Of a DNA stretch of 64,000 nucleotides, positions 46,055 through 57,957 are shown one piece after another; positions within the stretch are counted from its first letter, which is position 1, and the number at the start of each line of letters is the position of its first letter. The position numbers and the translations under genes were made by a program. The stretch spans positions 62,001 through 126,000 of the forward strand of contig JALDNG010000472.1 in assembly GCA_024349245.1 (NCBI GenBank), in the 5' to 3' direction. The notes under the pieces are model-generated. The model worked only from the letters and a program-made list of their open reading frames with translations. It did no database searches and was not told the DNA's origin. This stretch comes from Neodontobutis hainanensis (Eukaryota; Chordata; Actinopteri; Gobiiformes; Odontobutidae).

Positions 46055-47647
46055 TTGGTAAGCTCCTCCACCAGGGTGGACGAGATATACCCTGAGTACC
46101 TCAAGTCTCTGGATGTTGTAGGGCTGTCTTGGTTGACACGCCTCTGCAACATCACGTGGCGTTTGGGGACAGTACCTCTGGACTGGCAGACCGGGGTGGT
46201 GGTCCCTCTTTTTAAGAAGGGGGACCGGAGGGTGTGTTCCAACTACAGAGGGATCACACTCCTCAGCCTCCCCGGAAAAGTCTATGCCAGTGTACTGGAG
46301 AGGAGAATGTGGCTGATAGTTGAACCTCAGATTCCGGCCCCTACGTACTCTCCGGGACAAAAGGTGTGGCTGTCCTCAAGGGACCTGCCATTGAAAGTTG
46401 AATCTAAGAAGTTGGCACCACAGTTCATCGGCCCATTCGAGGTAGAATAGGGCATAAAACCCGCGGCGGTGCGGGTTTTATGACAGCCATAAGCCTTGCT
46501 CCAGTCCCGCCTCTGTCTTCGCCCGATCCGTCGAGTCCAGCTGTCATTCACGTTTCCGTCCAGCCTCCATCTTCTCCCGGTATCCCTCGCCATCAACGAA
46601 GGACGTCTTATCCATAAGTTACCTGTTCAATAAATCTGCTTTGTGATCGTTACCTGGTGTCTGCGTTTGGGTTCTTTGCCTGGTCATTAAAAAGGTACTG
46701 GAGAGGAGAATGCAGCCGATAGTCAAACCTTGGATTGAGGAGGTACAATGCGGTTTTCGTCCCGGTCGTGGAACACTGGACCAGCTCTATACCCTCTCCA
46801 GGATGCTGAGGGTTAATGGGAGTTTGCCCAACCAGTCCACATGTGTTTTGTGGATCTGGAGAAAGTATTTGACTGTGTCCCTCATGGTGCCCTGTGGGGG
46901 GTGCTCTGGGAGTATGGGGTACGGGGCCCTTTGCTAAGGGCTGTCCGGTCACTGTACAACCGGAGCAGGAGCTTGGTTCGCATTGCCGGCAGTAAGTCAG
47001 ACCTGTTCCCGGTGCATGTTGGACTCCGGCAGGGCTGCCCTTTGTCACCGGTCCATTATCTTTATGGACAAGATTTCTAGGCGCAGCCAGGGGCCGGAGG
47101 GAGTCTGGTTTGGGGACCACAGGATTTCATCTCTGCTTTTTGCAGATGATGTTGTCCTGTTTGGCTCCATTAAGCCAGGACCTTCAGTGTGCACTGGGAT
47201 GGTTTTCAGCCGAGTGTGAAGCGGCTGGGATGAGGATCAGCACCTCCAAGTCTGAGACCATGTTTCTCAGTCAGAAAAGGGTGGCTTGCCCTCTTCAGGT
47301 TGGTGGAGAGATCCTGCCTCAAGTGGAGGAGTTATCTTGGGGTCTTGTTCACGAGTGAGGGAAGGAAGGAACGTGAGATTGACAGACGGATCGGTGCAGC
47401 TTCTGCAGTAATGCGGTCGATGTACCAATCTGTCGTGTTGAAGAAGGAGCTGAGCTGTAATGCAAAGCTCTCGATTTACCAGTCGATCTACGTTCCTACT
47501 CTTACCTATGGTCATGAGCTTTGGGTCATGACCGAAAAAACAAGATCCCGGATACAAGCGGCCGCAATGAGCTTTCTCCGCAGAGTGGCGGGGCACTTCC
47601 TTAGAGGTAGGGTGAGGAACTCGTCACTTGGGAGGAGCTCAAAGTAG
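46055..47647 (+). pseudogene. Rex3 RT, frameshifted and interrupted
   Basis: VVVPLFKKGDRRVCSNYRGI lies at about 46195 before the break. After it come CGFRPGRGTLDQLYTLSRML (46748), CFVDLEKVFDCV (46843; catalytic Asp), LRQGCPLSP (47022) and LLFADDVVLF (47136; FADD). The FIIFMD region has lost a few bases near 47053. C-terminal traces continue to about 47647, with EREIDRRIGAASAVMRSMYQ near 47370. Confidence 0.9.
46335..46695 (+). mobile_element. gypsy integrase C-terminus plus LTR end, embedded in Rex3 copy 3
   Basis: The first part encodes APTYSPGQKVWLSSRDLPLK and LAPQFIGPFEV (46338-46446), the GPY/F module of gypsy integrase. A stop follows, then IKPAAVR. A perfect 12-bp inverted repeat (46453-46464 with 46471-46482) sits at the break. 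The second part has CAATAAATCTGC at 46628 and GGTGTCTGCGTTTGGGTTCT, like the solo LTR at 24.4-24.9 kb. Chromodomain, polypurine tract and LTR 5' part are missing between them. Confidence 0.85.
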
Positions 47648-47919
47648 AGCTGCTGCTCCTCCACATCGAGAGGAGCCAGCTGAGGTGGCTCCTCTTGATG
47701 TGGAGGAGCATGTCCCACCGGGAGGAGACCCCGGGGAAGACCTAGGACACGCTGGAGGGACTATGTCTCTCGGCTGGCCTGGGTCCGCCTCGGTATCCCC
47801 CTGGAAGTGCTAAAGGAAGTGTCTGGGGAGAGGGAAGTCTGGGCGTCTTTGCTTAGACTGCTGCCCCCCGCGACCCAGCCCCGGATAAGTGGTAGAAGAT
47901 GGATGATGGATCTTATACA

Positions 47920-48515
47920 TTTTAATTTTACTATTTAATTTAAAACGTTTTTGTGTCTTTTTATTGTAAAAGATTGTCTCCTTGTTTTTACTCATGTTTT
48001 TATTTCACTGCTGCCCCCTATGTACGAATCTTATAACCTGTGGTCTTAATTGGTCCTAGGCCCCAACCCTAGGTGGTGTGGTTGAGCTACATTTTATTCT
48101 CCCTTGTATATTGTTTACTTATATATTTTTAATATACTTAAATCCACCAACTCGGCTACACAAATAACATAATAACAAAATAGAAAATATAGCCTGTGTT
48201 ATTTACTTTTTTCTTTAGCTAGTCAATTAAAAGCTTTGTCCAACCAAGCCTAACTGTCAAGCTAAGAATGCTAAATGAAGAAATTGTGAAGAAATTTGCA
48301 GTACTAAGTACTAAGTGGTGTATGTGTAATGTAGTAGTGTATTTTTAATGTGTGATAGGCTTTGTAGATTTGTGATTCTGAAACTTCATCTTTGTAATCA
48401 TAAAGAGCCATTATGCAAGCTTCAGCTTATAGTTTAAAAATCTGTATTAGAACTATGTTAAATCATATGGCTCCTGATAAATAAAATCTAAATAATGAAT
48501 AGGGAAATATCCCAA
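47920..48515. other. Unassigned AT-rich sequence
   Basis: No recognised repeat or coding signal. Confidence 0.5.
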
Positions 48516-48517
48516 AA

Positions 48518-49110
48518 CAACAACAACAACAACAAACTTTATTTATAAAGCACTTTAACACTACCGAAGTAGACCAAAGTGCTGTACAGAAAGAAGAAGA
48601 TTAAAATAAATTAAAATAATAATACACAAAATGTCAAACTCAAGTGATAAAAGCCAAGGAAAAGAGGTGGGTTTTTAAAAGAGATTTAGATGAGACATTG
48701 AAGTGGCCTGTCTAATGTGCAGTGGCAGGCCATTCCACATTTTTGGTGCAGCCACCGCAAAAGCACGATCCCCTCTTAATTTAAGCCTTGTTTTGGGCAC
48801 TTTCAGGAGCAGTTGATCAGCTGACCTAAGAGAACGGGTGGGAGTATATGGAATAAGTAGCTCAGAAATGTATGGTGGGGCAAAACCATTTAAAGATTTA
48901 AATACAAATAAAAGAATTTTAAAATGAATCCTGAACTGTACAGGCAACCAGTGTAAGGAGTCTAGATGGGGGAAACATGCTCATATTTACGAGTTCCCGT
49001 GACCAGACGAGCTGCAGCGTTCTGAACCAGTTGCAGACGTGCAACAGAAGACCCACTGACCCTCATATAGCATTACAGTAATGCAGCCGGGTAGTAACAA
49101 AGGCATGTAT
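48518..49110 (-). mobile_element. L2-like LINE 3' end
   Basis: Minus-strand frame 48947-48675 gives FRIHFKILLFVFKSLNGFAP, then YISELLIPYTPTRSLRSADQ, LKLRGDRAFAVAAPKMWNGL and PLHIRQATS, the conserved C-terminal block of fish L2-type LINEs. The 3' terminus in this sense is a (TTG)n tract at 48518-48537 preceded by GCTTTATAAATAAAG. Confidence 0.85.
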
Positions 49111-49599
49111 TACTGTCTCAAAAACCCTTATAAAATTACATTATTAACATTATTTTAAGTATTATAATAATGTTAATAATGTATGTCTTTCCTCAGGATC
49201 AACTTTCTTGGACCAGCATCAAAAAAGTACCTTTTCCAAATCCAAGGATAAAATATTTTTATTTTGTAAAGATACTAATGTGCATTATTTGTTAGTGTCA
49301 AAATTATTTATTCTATAAGGGTGATGAACACTGGTTGGAGGGTCCTTCTGTAATTTTTTGACTAGGGCTCCATGATATCCTAGAATCGCCTCTGGCTGCA
49401 ATGGCTACTATAACTGTTAGTTAATTAAAAAATGAATAGTTAAACTTCACATTCTCGTCAGAGTGATGAAGAGATGGACAAAGAGAAAGTGTAATTTGTT
49501 GACTTGGATTTTGGGTGCAATGGGCTGCTATTAGTGATATGAGCCTATAAGCAAACTAAGTGGATGCTTAGGGCCTGTAGGTGCTAACATCCATTATCT

Positions 49600-49900
49600 T
49601 AGTTTTTAAGTTCTAAATGGTCTGGCTCTTTTGTATTTACCCGAGTTACTGAATACAAGCCTACTAAATCAATGAGATCCACTTCCCAGCTGCTGTTGGA
49701 CGTTCCTCAAACAAAACAAAAAATCTGAGGAGATAGGGCCCTTTCAGTGGTAGGACCCAGACTGTGGAACGCTCTCCCCCTACATATCAGAACAGCTCTT
49801 TTCAGCACTTTAAATCGTTTTTTGCACTGGCTTTTAACACAAACTGTGCTATTTGCCCTATGAATGGTCTTTGATAGTGACTACTGTTTTTGTCATAATT
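49600..49900 (+). mobile_element. L2-like LINE C-terminal fragment (second subfamily)
   Basis: Translated with frameshifts it gives LALLYLPELLN, a basic RSTSQLLLDVP-like segment, and a trace of DPDCGTLSPYISEQLFSALK (about 49748-49808), corresponding to the GPRLWNxLPxxIR block. It is on the opposite strand from, and more diverged than, the 48.5-kb copy. Confidence 0.65.
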
Positions 49901-51415
49901 TTGTGCTTCTACTATTTTTGCTTATGTTTTTAAAACCCTTTTATCATTATTACTTTGTTACTTAATTTAATTTTCTGTATTTCCTGACTTCATGTGGTGT
50001 GACCTTTTTTGCACATTGTTGACCACAAGGCCATTCCATGCCAGGCAATGACATCACTGGCACCGGTGGAGCCTTTCTTCTCATTCCCGCCCAAAGTTTG
50101 TCTCAACTTTCCATCGGGTCCTAACAAAATTTTAAAAAGAAGCCTCAATGATATCTAGTACAGAGATGACATTTTAGGCTATTGCAGAACAATTGTGGCA
50201 CTAAACTCTACAGAAATGGCCAAGTAGCTACTCATCCACTGTAGAGAGAAAAAAGTGTCAGTGATGTCGATTTGAACAACAAAGCAATCTCAAATTAAAC
50301 TGTTTTCTCCTTCCTCATCTGAATAAAGAGCTGTGTCTGGTTCACGTCTTTGTCAATGGCTCTTAACTCAGTTTATTGAGGTTGCGCGCCAGAGAGGAGC
50401 AGAAGAACAAAAAGTAGTTCAATGGGAACAGGCTTAATTGTTTTTACAGTTTTTTTTGAACAGTGCCTGGCTATAGGACATATATTTGGTACATTTATTA
50501 TTAGCCTACTTTTTTAATTTATAGAATAAATTATAATTAAAAAAAATATTAAATTGAATAAAGTAAAGCTATATAGCCTATTCAAAATGTTAACCAAAGT
50601 TAATATGAGGCTATAAGTTATTAAATTGCATTAAAAGAAGATCTGTTTATTTTTAACAGTTGCTATTGACAGTCCTCCTCACCACTCTCCTCCATACTCT
50701 GCTGCTCAGGGGTGCCTGGGTGATTTTTTTATTGGGGTACACACAGAATTAGCACTGCTCCTGATCCACACACATCCACAATCACAGTTCCTCAACAAAC
50801 AGCCATGAAACTAAAAAATTAATAAAAGGAAAACCTTGTAAACAATTAGATGTTACTCTCCTCCGCCCGGTCACATCAAACTGTTAAAGAACATCCTCAC
50901 AGTCTTGTCTTCAGGCACCTCAGTATGCTGAAAGTCCGCTCTGACGAGACGGTGGACACTAGCATAGTTACAAAACCTTTAGCAAACATTGTAGCCTACA
51001 TTGGGGATTTCATTATTTCCTGTCACAACGTGTCCAGCAATCCTGAGTTAATCCAGATACTGGCTCTTTCAGTCATGGAAGAACCAAGCACAATCCATGT
51101 CTCACCTCAGAGTCATGGTGATACATGAATGAATTTTTGTCACCAACTCCCACGTTTTTGTAAACATCAGATCTTTCTGTTTGTATTGAACAGCTTCACT
51201 AACGCACTGGCATTACACCTGCTCTTAGTAAATCACAGGTTGGGTTTTGCAAACTGTTGCAAACTGTTGCAAACTGTTGCTGCTGATGCTGATGATGGGC
51301 TGGCAGAACTGAGCAGTAATATTTTATTCGCAAACAACATAGATGACATATAAAATTTTGAAAGTGAGATTTTTTTTAAATGTAATGCCTAATATTGGCT
51401 CATTTTGGATTTCAT
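49901..51415. other. Unassigned sequence
   Basis: A 92-codon frame at 50850-51128 and a three-fold TTGCAAACTG tandem repeat at 51247-51280 are the only visible features. No domain recognised. Confidence 0.4.
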
Positions 51416-51419
51416 GAGA

Positions 51420-51880
51420 GCTACACATTCCAAAAAAGTTGGGACAGGTAGCAATAACAGGCCAGAAAAGTACATATAAGGAACAGCTGGAGGAGCAATT
51501 TGCAACTTATTAGTTCAATTGGCAACATGCTTGTGTGAGCATCTCAGAGTGGTAGTATCTCTCAGAAGTCAAGATGTGAATTCCTCCTACGCTGCATCAA
51601 AAAATAGTGGAGTAATATCAGAAAGAGTTTCTCAGAGAAAAACTGCAAAGTTTTAAGTTACCATCATCTACAATGCATAATATCATCCAAAAATTCAGAG
51701 AATCTGGAACAATCTCTGTGCGTAAGGGTCAAGGCCGGAAAACCATACTGGATGCCAGTAATCTTTGGGCCCTTAGACGGCCCTGCATCACAAACAGGAA
51801 TGTACTGTAATGGAAATCACAACATGGGCTCAGGAAAACTTCCAGAAAACATTGTCGGTGAACACAATCCACTGTGGATG
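51420..51880 (+). mobile_element. Tc1-like transposon 5' fragment (family 6)
   Basis: It contains ACATTCCAAAAAAGTTGGGA at the terminus and degraded transposase N-terminal traces: STMHNIIQKFRESGTISVRK and GQGRKTILDASNLWALRR (about 51672-51780), the helix-turn-helix of a widespread fish Tc1-like family. The catalytic region is missing; LINE sequence follows directly. Confidence 0.8.
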
Positions 51881-51884
51881 ACCA

Positions 51885-52940
51885 AGGGAATAAAAATGTA
51901 ACAAGAAACACAATTTAAACAAGTATTTTTATATGAACAAAAACAAAAGCAGCTGAAGACAAGTATAAAAAATATAAAACTGAATTATTATGGATTATAA
52001 GAAAACAAAAAAAGAATATTACAGTGTAAAGCTAAATGAAAACAGGAACAATACAAAGGCAACATTGGGCATAATAAACAGTGTGATTAAAAGTAACAAA
52101 GCTAAAACTACATTTCCAAACTAATTTGTAAAGAAAAATGCAAACACATATAATGATAAAAAATAGTTAAAGAATTTTGTAAATTTTTTTTGCAAATGTG
52201 GGTTCCAGTCTTGCGGACAAGAATTCTAAAGTAAAAGACACAACCCAAAATACAATATTTAACAGGGTGAATAGCATTTTCCTTGACAGTGTAGGAAAAG
52301 ATGAAATACTGAAAACTGTAAAAAACTGTGGAAACAAAAGATCAACTGACTGTGAAGATCTACACATGATACTTGAAAAAAAATATAATTGAATCTGTCA
52401 TTGAACCATTCAATCTTGGAAGTATTTTTATTGACTTAAAAAAGGTGTTAGATGCAATAAATCATGAAAGATTATCTCAGAAACTCATTAGATATGGACT
52501 CAGTCTATCAAAACCAGAAGGTTGGTGGTTCGATTCCCACTCTCTGTTCATAATGTCGTTGTGTCCTTGAGCAAGACACCTTGCCTCCAGTGTCCGTAGC
52601 ACTGTTGTATGAATGTGTGTGACTGTAGAGGTGTGTTTGGTGGTGGTAGGAGAAGGCTGTGTATGTCTGCCCCAGGAGTGAATGTGGTGAATGGGGTGAG
52701 TGGAAGCATGATGTAAAGTGCTTTAAGTCCCTGAGAAGGATGCAAAAAAGCGATTTATAAATGCATACCAAAATAGAAAAAATATGTACAGATAAATAAT
52801 ATACAATCAGATATGTGGGACATTTATTGGGGAGTACACCAAGGCTCAGTACTTGGGCCTAAATGATTTATTTTGTACATGAGTGACTCCATACCAATGG
52901 CCATGGCTGCAGCAAGTATATTATCTTTCAGTAAACTTGT
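51885..52940 (+). mobile_element. Non-LTR LINE RT fragment, split by a SINE
   Basis: A lysine/asparagine-rich linker (KYKKYKTELLWIIRKQKKEY, about 51963) leads to FFANVGSSLADKNSKV (52186), IFIDLKKVLDAINHERLSQK (52427-52486; catalytic-Asp block as DLKKVLDAINH), then, after the SINE, WGVHQGSVLGP (52830-52862; the GxPQG block) and FILYMSD. The YADD box is not seen. The clade is uncertain, possibly CR1/jockey group. Confidence 0.7.
52514..52775 (+). mobile_element. tRNA-derived SINE, 5'-truncated (tail type 2)
   Basis: It starts inside the tRNA-like head (GGTTGGTGGTTCGATTCCC, B box), continues with the shared core (GTCGTTGTGTCCTTGAGCAA), and ends AAAGTGCTTTAAGTCCCTGA followed by GCGATTTATAAATGCATACC, the same tail as the copy at 17.8-18.2 kb. 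Confidence 0.88.
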
Positions 52941-53128
52941 AGGTTATATATTGTATAGTGTAATATACTGTGGCAGTTTGATGATAATGAAAATGTATCT
53001 CCATCTCCAGATGTTACTACTGTTTTTTACAACAGTGGATGAGCTTTTTTTTTTTTTTTTAGTACTGCAAATTTGTTGCACCAGCAATAAGAAAACATTT
53101 TGTGCATGCACTGTATGCAGTTTTGCAT

Positions 53129-54135
53129 ACAGTGGTAAGACAAAGTTTCTAAATTTTGTAATTTAATGGTTTTCTGAATAAATTTGTCTTAAAATGTGAT
53201 CTGATCTATATCTAAGACAAAGGTATTGACAAACCATGTGTAAAATAATTACTCAAACAAACATCATTAGAACAACCAAAAAAACCTCATATTGCTTGTG
53301 GAAAAAGTATGTGAACCCTTGAGGTAATGACTTCAAAGAAGTGCATTGCAGTCAGGTTTAAGCACACCTAGTCTTGTTAAGGAAATATGTTTGGAGGTGT
53401 GGACTACAGCTACTTTGACTAATTTAAAACCTCTCAGTTTATTGAAGTTTGATCTGCACAAGTAGAAAATGCTTATGTGAGACATGCCTCGCCAAAAAGA
53501 GTTTCAGAGGAGCTACAATCAAGAATTGTGGTTTTACATAAAGCTGGAAAGGGTTACAAAGTTTTGTTTTTTAAAAAAGACTTAAATATAAATTCACCAG
53601 TCTTCGGTTAGACAAAAAATCTACAAATGGAGACGCTTTGGGACTGTTGCTACTCTACCAAGAAATGCGCACCTAGTCAAAAAGACACCAAGAACATAAC
53701 AAAGACTCATTAATGAGGTAAATAAACAACCCTGAATGACAGCCAAAGAGTTGATGGCATTATTGGAACTTGCTAACATCTCTGTTTATGAGTCTACAAT
53801 ACATACAACACTGAACAAGCTGGGTATCTATGCCAGGACACCACAAAGGAAGCCACTTCTTACAAAAATAACACTGCTGCACACCTGAAGTTTGCAAAAG
53901 AGCACATTGACACTCCACAGCGGTATTGGCAAAATGTTTTGTGGATGAAATTAATGAATGCAAATAGACACAACTAAGATTGACCTATTTGGAAAAAAAC
54001 ACACAGTGCTACATCTGGTGTAGAAAGACATATTATCATGAAAACATCATCCCAACTGTAATTCTAAAGATTCACTTACTTTTTCCACTGCCATTTTGAA
54101 AGTTGAATGAATGTGTTTGATAAAGACATGTGTAG
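53129..54135 (+). mobile_element. Tc1-like transposon (family 1, copy B), internally deleted
   Basis: The left terminus TACAGTGGTAAGACAAAG leads into GGTTTTCTGAATAAATTTGT, shared with 754-2045. Transposase traces run through the helix-turn-helix and the first catalytic region to about 54060 (CATCATCCCAACTGTAA). About 600 bp that copy A retains is then missing, and sequence resumes with ACTTTTTCCACTGCCATTTT, ending near GATAAAGACATG. The deletion removes the second and third catalytic residues. Confidence 0.85.
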
Positions 54136-54149
54136 CACACCTAAACCCA

Positions 54150-54900
54150 GTGTAATATGGTAAGGGCCCCTGAGTTCTTTACTAACTCTAAAATTTCAAA
54201 TAAAACTATATAGATCTTGAAATCAAATACTTACTGTTTAGATCCTATATCTCACTCTAATTATTAACCCTTTAAGCAAAACCACAACACCTTTAAGTCA
54301 CACAATATCAATGAAATGACCGAACAAATTTAACTGAATAAACTTAAATTTACTGATTTAGCAAATTTAAATATACATTTTGAACATTTTAAAACATTTT
54401 AAAACAGGGGTATCACTTTTCAAATGCGTAATTCAATGTAGTGGGCCCACAACTCACACAGTGAATAGCACGTTATTGCAGTTAAACACATATAGTTGCA
54501 GGCCTGTGCGGCGCTTGGGAACGGTGGGGAAAATAATACATTGGCCGCTTCACTCTACGAGCCCAGAAAATATATAATTGGTACCTGGTCGTGGAGTTAA
54601 ATGTCTGGTTGCTCACTCCACAATTGGAAAGAATAAGCTAGAGCGTGTTCTAAGATGGCGGCGTGGTAACAACCTCTGGTCCCCTCTGCGTTGCTCCTCA
54701 CAGACACATGTCCCGGTCAGGAAACCACCAAGAGGCTAATTTGTACAGTCTTTTTTGGCTCTTCTCAGTGACACATCTTCATGCCCCAAGCCGAGAACAG
54801 TCTTTTAGCAAGCTGATTTAACTTTACTCTTCAGGAGCGCAGCCGCTTAGCTAGTGGCTGCTAATAAACTAGAGCTAATGACTTCTCCAAATACTTCTAC
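54150..54900. other. Unassigned sequence
   Basis: TTCTAAGATGGCGGCG at about 54648 resembles LINE 5' UTR or CpG-rich promoter sequence, but nothing downstream supports either. Confidence 0.4.
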
Positions 54901-54904
54901 TTCT

Positions 54905-55375
54905 ATAGCTATCTGAGCTCAGACTAGCTTTGTGTTTCATGTCTGTTTCCCTGTTCTTTGTCTGTTCTTTGTCTCCCTTGTGTGGTCTTTGCTTCCCTTT
55001 CCAGGTGTGTCCTTCCACTGGTGCAGATAAATCTTATTGAGCTCGAAGTCAACCAGTGGATAAAGACTTCCAGCTCTACTCTTTTTAGTGTCAGATTGTT
55101 ACGTCTTCTCGCAGTAGAGTATAGTGGCTCCCACCTGGCTTGTCTTAAATTAGATTCTTTTTGATTTCTGTCTAATGTTTATTCCTGTTTTTACAGCACT
55201 GCTGTCTACCTTCCTGCCAGGACCATGCCTTGCCTGCTCCAGCCAATCCTCAGCCTAGCCACAGACAAGCTAACTAAGCTCCAACCTGTTCTTAGAAATA
55301 AAAAAATGTTTGTGTCCTTGAGTCTGCTTTGAGGTCCTGATCTTCACCCTAACGGAAGCCACATCTACTTAAATA
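54905..55375 (+). mobile_element. Probable gypsy-type LTR fragment
   Basis: The right part has GAAATAAAAAAATGTTTGTG followed by TCCTTGAGTCTGCTTTGAGG and TCACCCTAAC near 55353, paralleling the R-U5 end of the gypsy LTR at 26.0 kb. The left limit and TSD are not resolved. Confidence 0.45.
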
Positions 55376-55401
55376 TGAAAACGTCACTTATCCCCTGACA
55401 T

Positions 55402-56221
55402 TAGTGATGGGAAGTTCGTCTCTATTCAGAGCCAGCTCAGAACTCAGTTCCCAAAGAAGCTCTTTTGACGCCTGAACGGCTCTTAATTTAGAACATGTAA
55501 TGGTTTGTGTGTTGAAAATCCTTTCATGTGCAGTGTTTTTATGAGAATCCTTATAGCCTAATTTTGTGCATTTATTCTGCTGCAAAACCATTATTTTGTT
55601 TAATCAAATATTTTATGGCACAAATTAACAACAAAACAGCAAATAAATCCACAGAACATAACTAGAACCCAACTCAAGCAAACAGTATTAATGTCCTCAG
55701 TGAAGGTTGGTAATCAAAAAAGTCAGAAGCCTCAGCTCTGATGGACTGATTCTATTTCTTCTCTGTGAGTATATGCCATGTTTTTGAGAAGATTTTCTCT
55801 GAGGGAACAGATGTTGCCACAATACACAGTCTCCATCAAATTGGAAAGACAGAGGCCTTAGCCTGCAACCAGCTCAGTTGGTCTTCTGCTCGTTGGATGA
55901 TGGGCTCTTCAAGATAAGACCTGACCACCATTATAGCATCAGCAGTAGGTTTTCTTCTTGCAGCATCTCCTGTAGCTCTTTCATCAAAAAACCTCCAAAC
56001 AACAGCCTCCAAACTTATCCTCACATCTGATTGGCCGTAATGCCATTGCTGACCAATCAAAACAAAGTTCTGCCTTGAGCAGAGCTCAGGCTGAGCCCCG
56101 AGGTAAGCAGCGAAAGGAAAAAAACTGTGAACCGGCTCTCACTTGATGCGTTTTGGCTCTTCTGATTCACCACAACGCATCACCTCTCAGAGCGGCATCT
56201 TTTGCGCATGACCCATCACTA
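55402..56221 (-). mobile_element. hAT element (820 bp) with perfect 8-bp TSD and transposase remnant
   Basis: The termini TAGTGATGGG and CCCATCACTA are perfect inverted repeats. CCTGACAT is duplicated at 55394-55401 and 56222-56229. The minus-strand frame 56060-55836 gives VVRSYLEEPIIQRAEDQLSW and KASVFP, the start of the hAT C-terminal dimerisation region. The catalytic part is deleted, leaving a non-autonomous derivative. Confidence 0.93.
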
Positions 56222-56229
56222 CCTGACAT

Positions 56230-57280
56230 TGACGATGACCTGTACTGGGAGGACATGGAGTTAGAACATGTATAAACAAATAGGCCAAAAAGTTCCGTTC
56301 AAATAATAAATATAGTGGAATATCTCTGCAAATCCAAAAAAATACCCCCTAGACTCCCTGAAGATTTTATCATTGAATGCCTAAAATTCCACAGAAAATT
56401 TGATAAAACCAAATGTCCATATTGTCCGGGGCCAACATCACTTGATTTATCAGTGATATTTAATGTGAGAATGCCATAGAGTTTTGTTAGGAAGTTTCTA
56501 TGGCATTCTCACATTCAATAATTTATTTAAAATTAAAATTTCAAAAATGTATAATTTCATAAAAATCTATGTGAAATGTTTTTGTTGTAAGTGTTCATGT
56601 ATACATCAAAACTTGTCCAGTCTGCAAAACGCCTGTCAGATTGCAAGATTACAAGACAGGATTCCACAATTACAAAAACAAAGTGTTTCTCACTGTTTAG
56701 TTGTGTTTAGTTTTATGTGGATAAACACTTTGCTCTTTCACAGAGTCACACTGCTATAGGACAATTTGTGAGGGAAAATGGAACTACAGCTCAACACTAT
56801 AGTCCAAAATAACACAATAAGGAGGGCTTTTTCATTACTCTGCAGATTTCAGTTATGACTTCACCTGCTCCTGGTGTGGACACAACTGGAGGCCAACTGA
56901 AAGTTGTCAGTTGATGTCCCTGGCAGAGATGGAGTACTCAAGTCCTGGACTTTGCCTCTGCAGAAGATGGGCCTAAATAAAAAAAAAAAGAGAAGAGTAT
57001 TTCTGGTGATTTTTTTATTATTATTTATTTTTTTTACCCCCAAAAATAAATAATTTTTACTCTTATTTCTGAGTAAATGGAATGCATTGTTCTAAATTAT
57101 GTCCTAGTGAGTCTGCTAAAAAGGCCTATTCTCCAAGACGTAAAATCTGATGATTTTTTCTGTCAACATTGCTGACAAGCGGAAGCGCCTTAAAAACAAA
57201 ATAATTGCTACTGGAATCTGCAAATGTATGTTACCATATGCTATACTTTGAGAAGTCTTCTTTTCTTTTCCGCTGTTCCC
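56230..57280. other. Unassigned sequence
   Basis: CTATGGCATTCTCACATT (56498-56515) has an inverted partner at 56463-56478 (AATGTGAGAATGCCATAG), a 16-18 bp hairpin. No coding signal. Confidence 0.45.
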
Positions 57281-57284
57281 TTTC

Positions 57285-57955
57285 AGAGGTCACCCCATCT
57301 GCAACTCAACTTGCTCCCCCCTAACTTTGTCTCCAAAATATCTGACATGAGCTAACCCCCTGATGGACTCATTCCTGATCCTATCCATCCTCATCACTCC
57401 CAAAGAGAACCTCAGCATCTTCAGCTCTGCTCCCTCTAGCTCTACCCCCAGTCTTTTCTTCAGAGCCACTCTCTCAAAGTCATACATCATCACTTGTCTC
57501 ACCACTGTCTTATATAGCTTCTCCTTCATTTTTGCTAAAATTATTTTGTTACAAACACACATGTCTAGACTTTTCTCCACTTGTTACAAACTGCTTGCAC
57601 ACACCCTCTTCACCTCTTTTCCACCCTCCACATTGATCTGGACCGTTGACCCTAAATTCTGCACCTTCCACTTGGCTCCCTCTCTTTTCTCAACTTTCTA
57701 GAACAAACCTCCACCTCTCTAGATGTTCCTCTTTCTGCTCCCTGCTCTTACTACAGATAATTATGTCACCTGTTCTTAGCTGCTTCCTCTGAATACACTT
57801 CTGAACTTCCTCGTTCCACCAGCAAGTCTCCTTATCTAGTCTCCTCCTTCCAGATGACACACCAAGTACTCTCCTACCTCTCTGATCACATTTACTGTAG
57901 TTGTCTAGCTGCTGCTGATCACCCAGAACCTCTCTCAACTCCATCCTAAAAAAAC
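57285..57955 (-). mobile_element. RTE-clade LINE fragment
   Basis: Minus-strand frames: 57944-57690 has GRRVLGVSSGRRRLDKETCW and WWNEEVQKCIQRKQ (linker of fish RTE elements), and 57580-57290 has YKTVVRQVMMYDFERVALKK and LGVMRMDRIRNESIRG (RT C-terminus). The RT core between them is deleted. Same family as the 29.2-30.6 kb element. Confidence 0.85.
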
Positions 57956-57957
57956 AA

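Larger units (their letters stand above)
45633..47909 (+). mobile_element. Rex3: Rex3 copy 3, 5'-truncated, containing a gypsy fragment
   Basis: ATCTTATACA is duplicated at 45623-45632 and 47910-47919, so the whole segment arrived, or is bounded, as one insertion. It starts in the endonuclease-RT linker (absent from copy 1), runs through the RT N-terminus to about 46334, is broken by gypsy integrase/LTR sequence, then continues from 46696 to the GATGGATGATGG end. It is more diverged than copies 1 and 2, with several frameshifts and a deletion near 47690. Confidence 0.92.

Noticed and set aside
54640..54680. LINE-1 5' UTR (AAGATGGCGGCG)
   Set aside because: The motif alone is too short and no ORF1 follows.
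56463..56515. Hairpin as a microRNA or terminator
   Set aside because: A 16-18 bp inverted repeat only. No further support for a processed RNA, and rho-independent terminators do not apply in this genome.
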